Translations under genes and position numbers: made by a program
Origin: Uliginosibacterium aquaticum
GTDB taxonomy: Bacteria > Pseudomonadota > Gammaproteobacteria > Burkholderiales > Rhodocyclaceae
DNA: 64,000 nucleotides
Direction of reading: 5' to 3'
Assembly (NCBI RefSeq): GCF_012972705.2
Contig: NZ_JABCSC020000003.1
Coordinates: forward strand, 558,001 to 622,000
Notes under the pieces: generated by a model
What the model was told of the DNA's origin: nothing
Database searches by the model: none
The model's input: only the letters and a program-made list of their open reading frames with translations
Part shown: in pieces, positions 63,336-64,000 of the stretch
Layout: every line of letters starts with the position of its first letter
Position numbering within the stretch: position 1 is the first letter of the stretch

Positions 63336-63983
63336 TCAACTCACTCCGTAGGTGGTCCGGTAGGTTTGCACCGCCGGCAGGTATTCGGTGAGACGAGCGT
63401 CATCGGCAATGAAAGCCATCAGATCGTCCAGCGTGGCGACGGCTACCACGGGTACGCCGAAGGCGTCACGCACTTCCTGGGCTGCGCTCTTGGCGCCGGT
63501 GCCGCGCTCCATGCGATCAATGGCGATCACCACGCCGGCCAGCTCGGCGCCATTGGCACGGATGATTTCCACGGACTCGCGTACCGAAGTGCCCGCCGAA
63601 ATCACATCATCGACCACGATCACGCGGCCTTTGAGCGGTGCGCCCACCAGGGTGCCCCCTTCGCCATGATCCTTGGCTTCCTTGCGGTTGAAGCAGAAGG
63701 GGATGTTGCGACCCTGGGCGGCCATCTGCATGGCGGTACCGGCAGCGAGCGGAATGCCTTTGTAGGCCGGGCCGAAGAGGGTGTCGAAAGCGATGCCGGA
63801 CGCGCCGATGGCCTGGGCGTAGAAGCGGCACAGCTCGCCGAAGGAGGCGCCGTCATCAAACAAGGCTGTATTGAAGAAGTACGGCGACAGGCGTCCGGCC
63901 TTGGTCTTGAATTCGCCAAAGCGTAAAACCCCCTTGCGCTCGGCAAGGGCGAGGAAATCACGGCTAAAATCCACGGCAATCAA
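63336..63983 (-). CDS. pyrE: Orotate phosphoribosyltransferase
   Basis: 215 residues, the enzyme that adds phosphoribosyl to orotate, giving OMP in pyrimidine synthesis. The PRPP-binding loop VIVVDDVISAGTSV (about 120-133), FKTKAGRLSPYFFNTALFDD and FNRKEAKDHGEGG (active-site Lys/His/Glu loop) are present. The start ATG at 63983 gives the normal length; the 17 bases beyond reach the window edge, so its promoter is outside. It heads a tight minus-strand series with the coiled-coil and molybdopterin genes. Confidence 0.97.
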   Translation of the reverse strand: MIAVDFSRDFLALAERKGVLRFGEFKTKAGRLSPYFFNTALFDDGASFGELCRFYAQAIGASGIAFDTLFGPAYKGIPLAAGTAMQMAAQGRNIPFCFNRKEAKDHGEGGTLVGAPLKGRVIVVDDVISAGTSVRESVEIIRANGAELAGVVIAIDRMERGTGAKSAAQEVRDAFGVPVVAVATLDDLMAFIADDARLTEYLPAVQTYRTTYGVS

Positions 63984-64000
63984 TCATCCACAAGAAAACA

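Overview
The window is a gene-dense stretch of a high-G+C Gram-negative chromosome, most likely a betaproteobacterium and possibly Rhodocyclales. This rests on the EarP/EF-P rhamnosylation pair, the ferrooxidans-type gshA next to gshB, a RibB with a dead GTP-cyclohydrolase half, the lptB-rpoN-hpf-ptsN-hprK block and a mannose-type PTS EIIA. The genus call is inference. No insertion sequence, prophage, CRISPR array, rRNA or tRNA was found.

Layout. 1-5.9 kb (minus strand): phospholipase A, glutathione synthesis (gshA-gshB), an M48-like protein that has lost its catalytic residues, an ApbE flavinyltransferase and the start of a PTS EIIA gene. 6.0-11.4 kb (plus): ribE-ribB-ribH-nusB-thiL-pgpA, an HD hydrolase and pncC, with several start/stop overlaps; a G-run tandem repeat lies against the thiL start. 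11.3-16.6 kb (minus): an NYN-domain protein and an MdtABC-like RND pump. 16.7-22.5 kb (plus): recA behind a LexA-like box, recX, lptB, rpoN, hpf, ptsN and hprK, closed by a strong bidirectional terminator. 22.5-30.8 kb: ion antiporter, outer-membrane barrel, MFS transporter, Crp/Fnr regulator, earP-efp and a MocR regulator with a repeated operator candidate. 30.8-38.2 kb: ClC channel, a carbonic anhydrase with an adhesin-like front domain, mutY, two orphan protease-recognition domains (ClpX zinc finger, Lon N domain), a MidA-type methyltransferase and a double-PilJ periplasmic protein.

38.4-42.7 kb (minus): gltIJKL glutamate/aspartate importer followed by an asparaginase, a coherent acidic amino-acid module. 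42.8-49.4 kb: acrR facing acrA-acrB-outer-membrane factor, with a 24-bp palindrome whose arms match the known E. coli AcrR operator. 49.6-52.8 kb (minus): a MacAB-like ABC exporter interrupted by an inverted pair of REP-like hairpins. 52.9-54.2 kb: a FabMG-like enoyl reductase. 54.4-55.9 kb (minus): a visibly lower-G+C gene for a protein of repeated helical modules that I do not recognise; it is the best candidate for something undescribed. 56.0-64 kb (minus): TrpRS with a YegP-like tail, a FemAB-like acyltransferase, a cytochrome b561 with two YceI proteins, a molybdopterin oxidoreductase, a coiled-coil periplasmic protein and pyrE.

Family assignments come from reading the translations and recognising motifs; no database search was possible.
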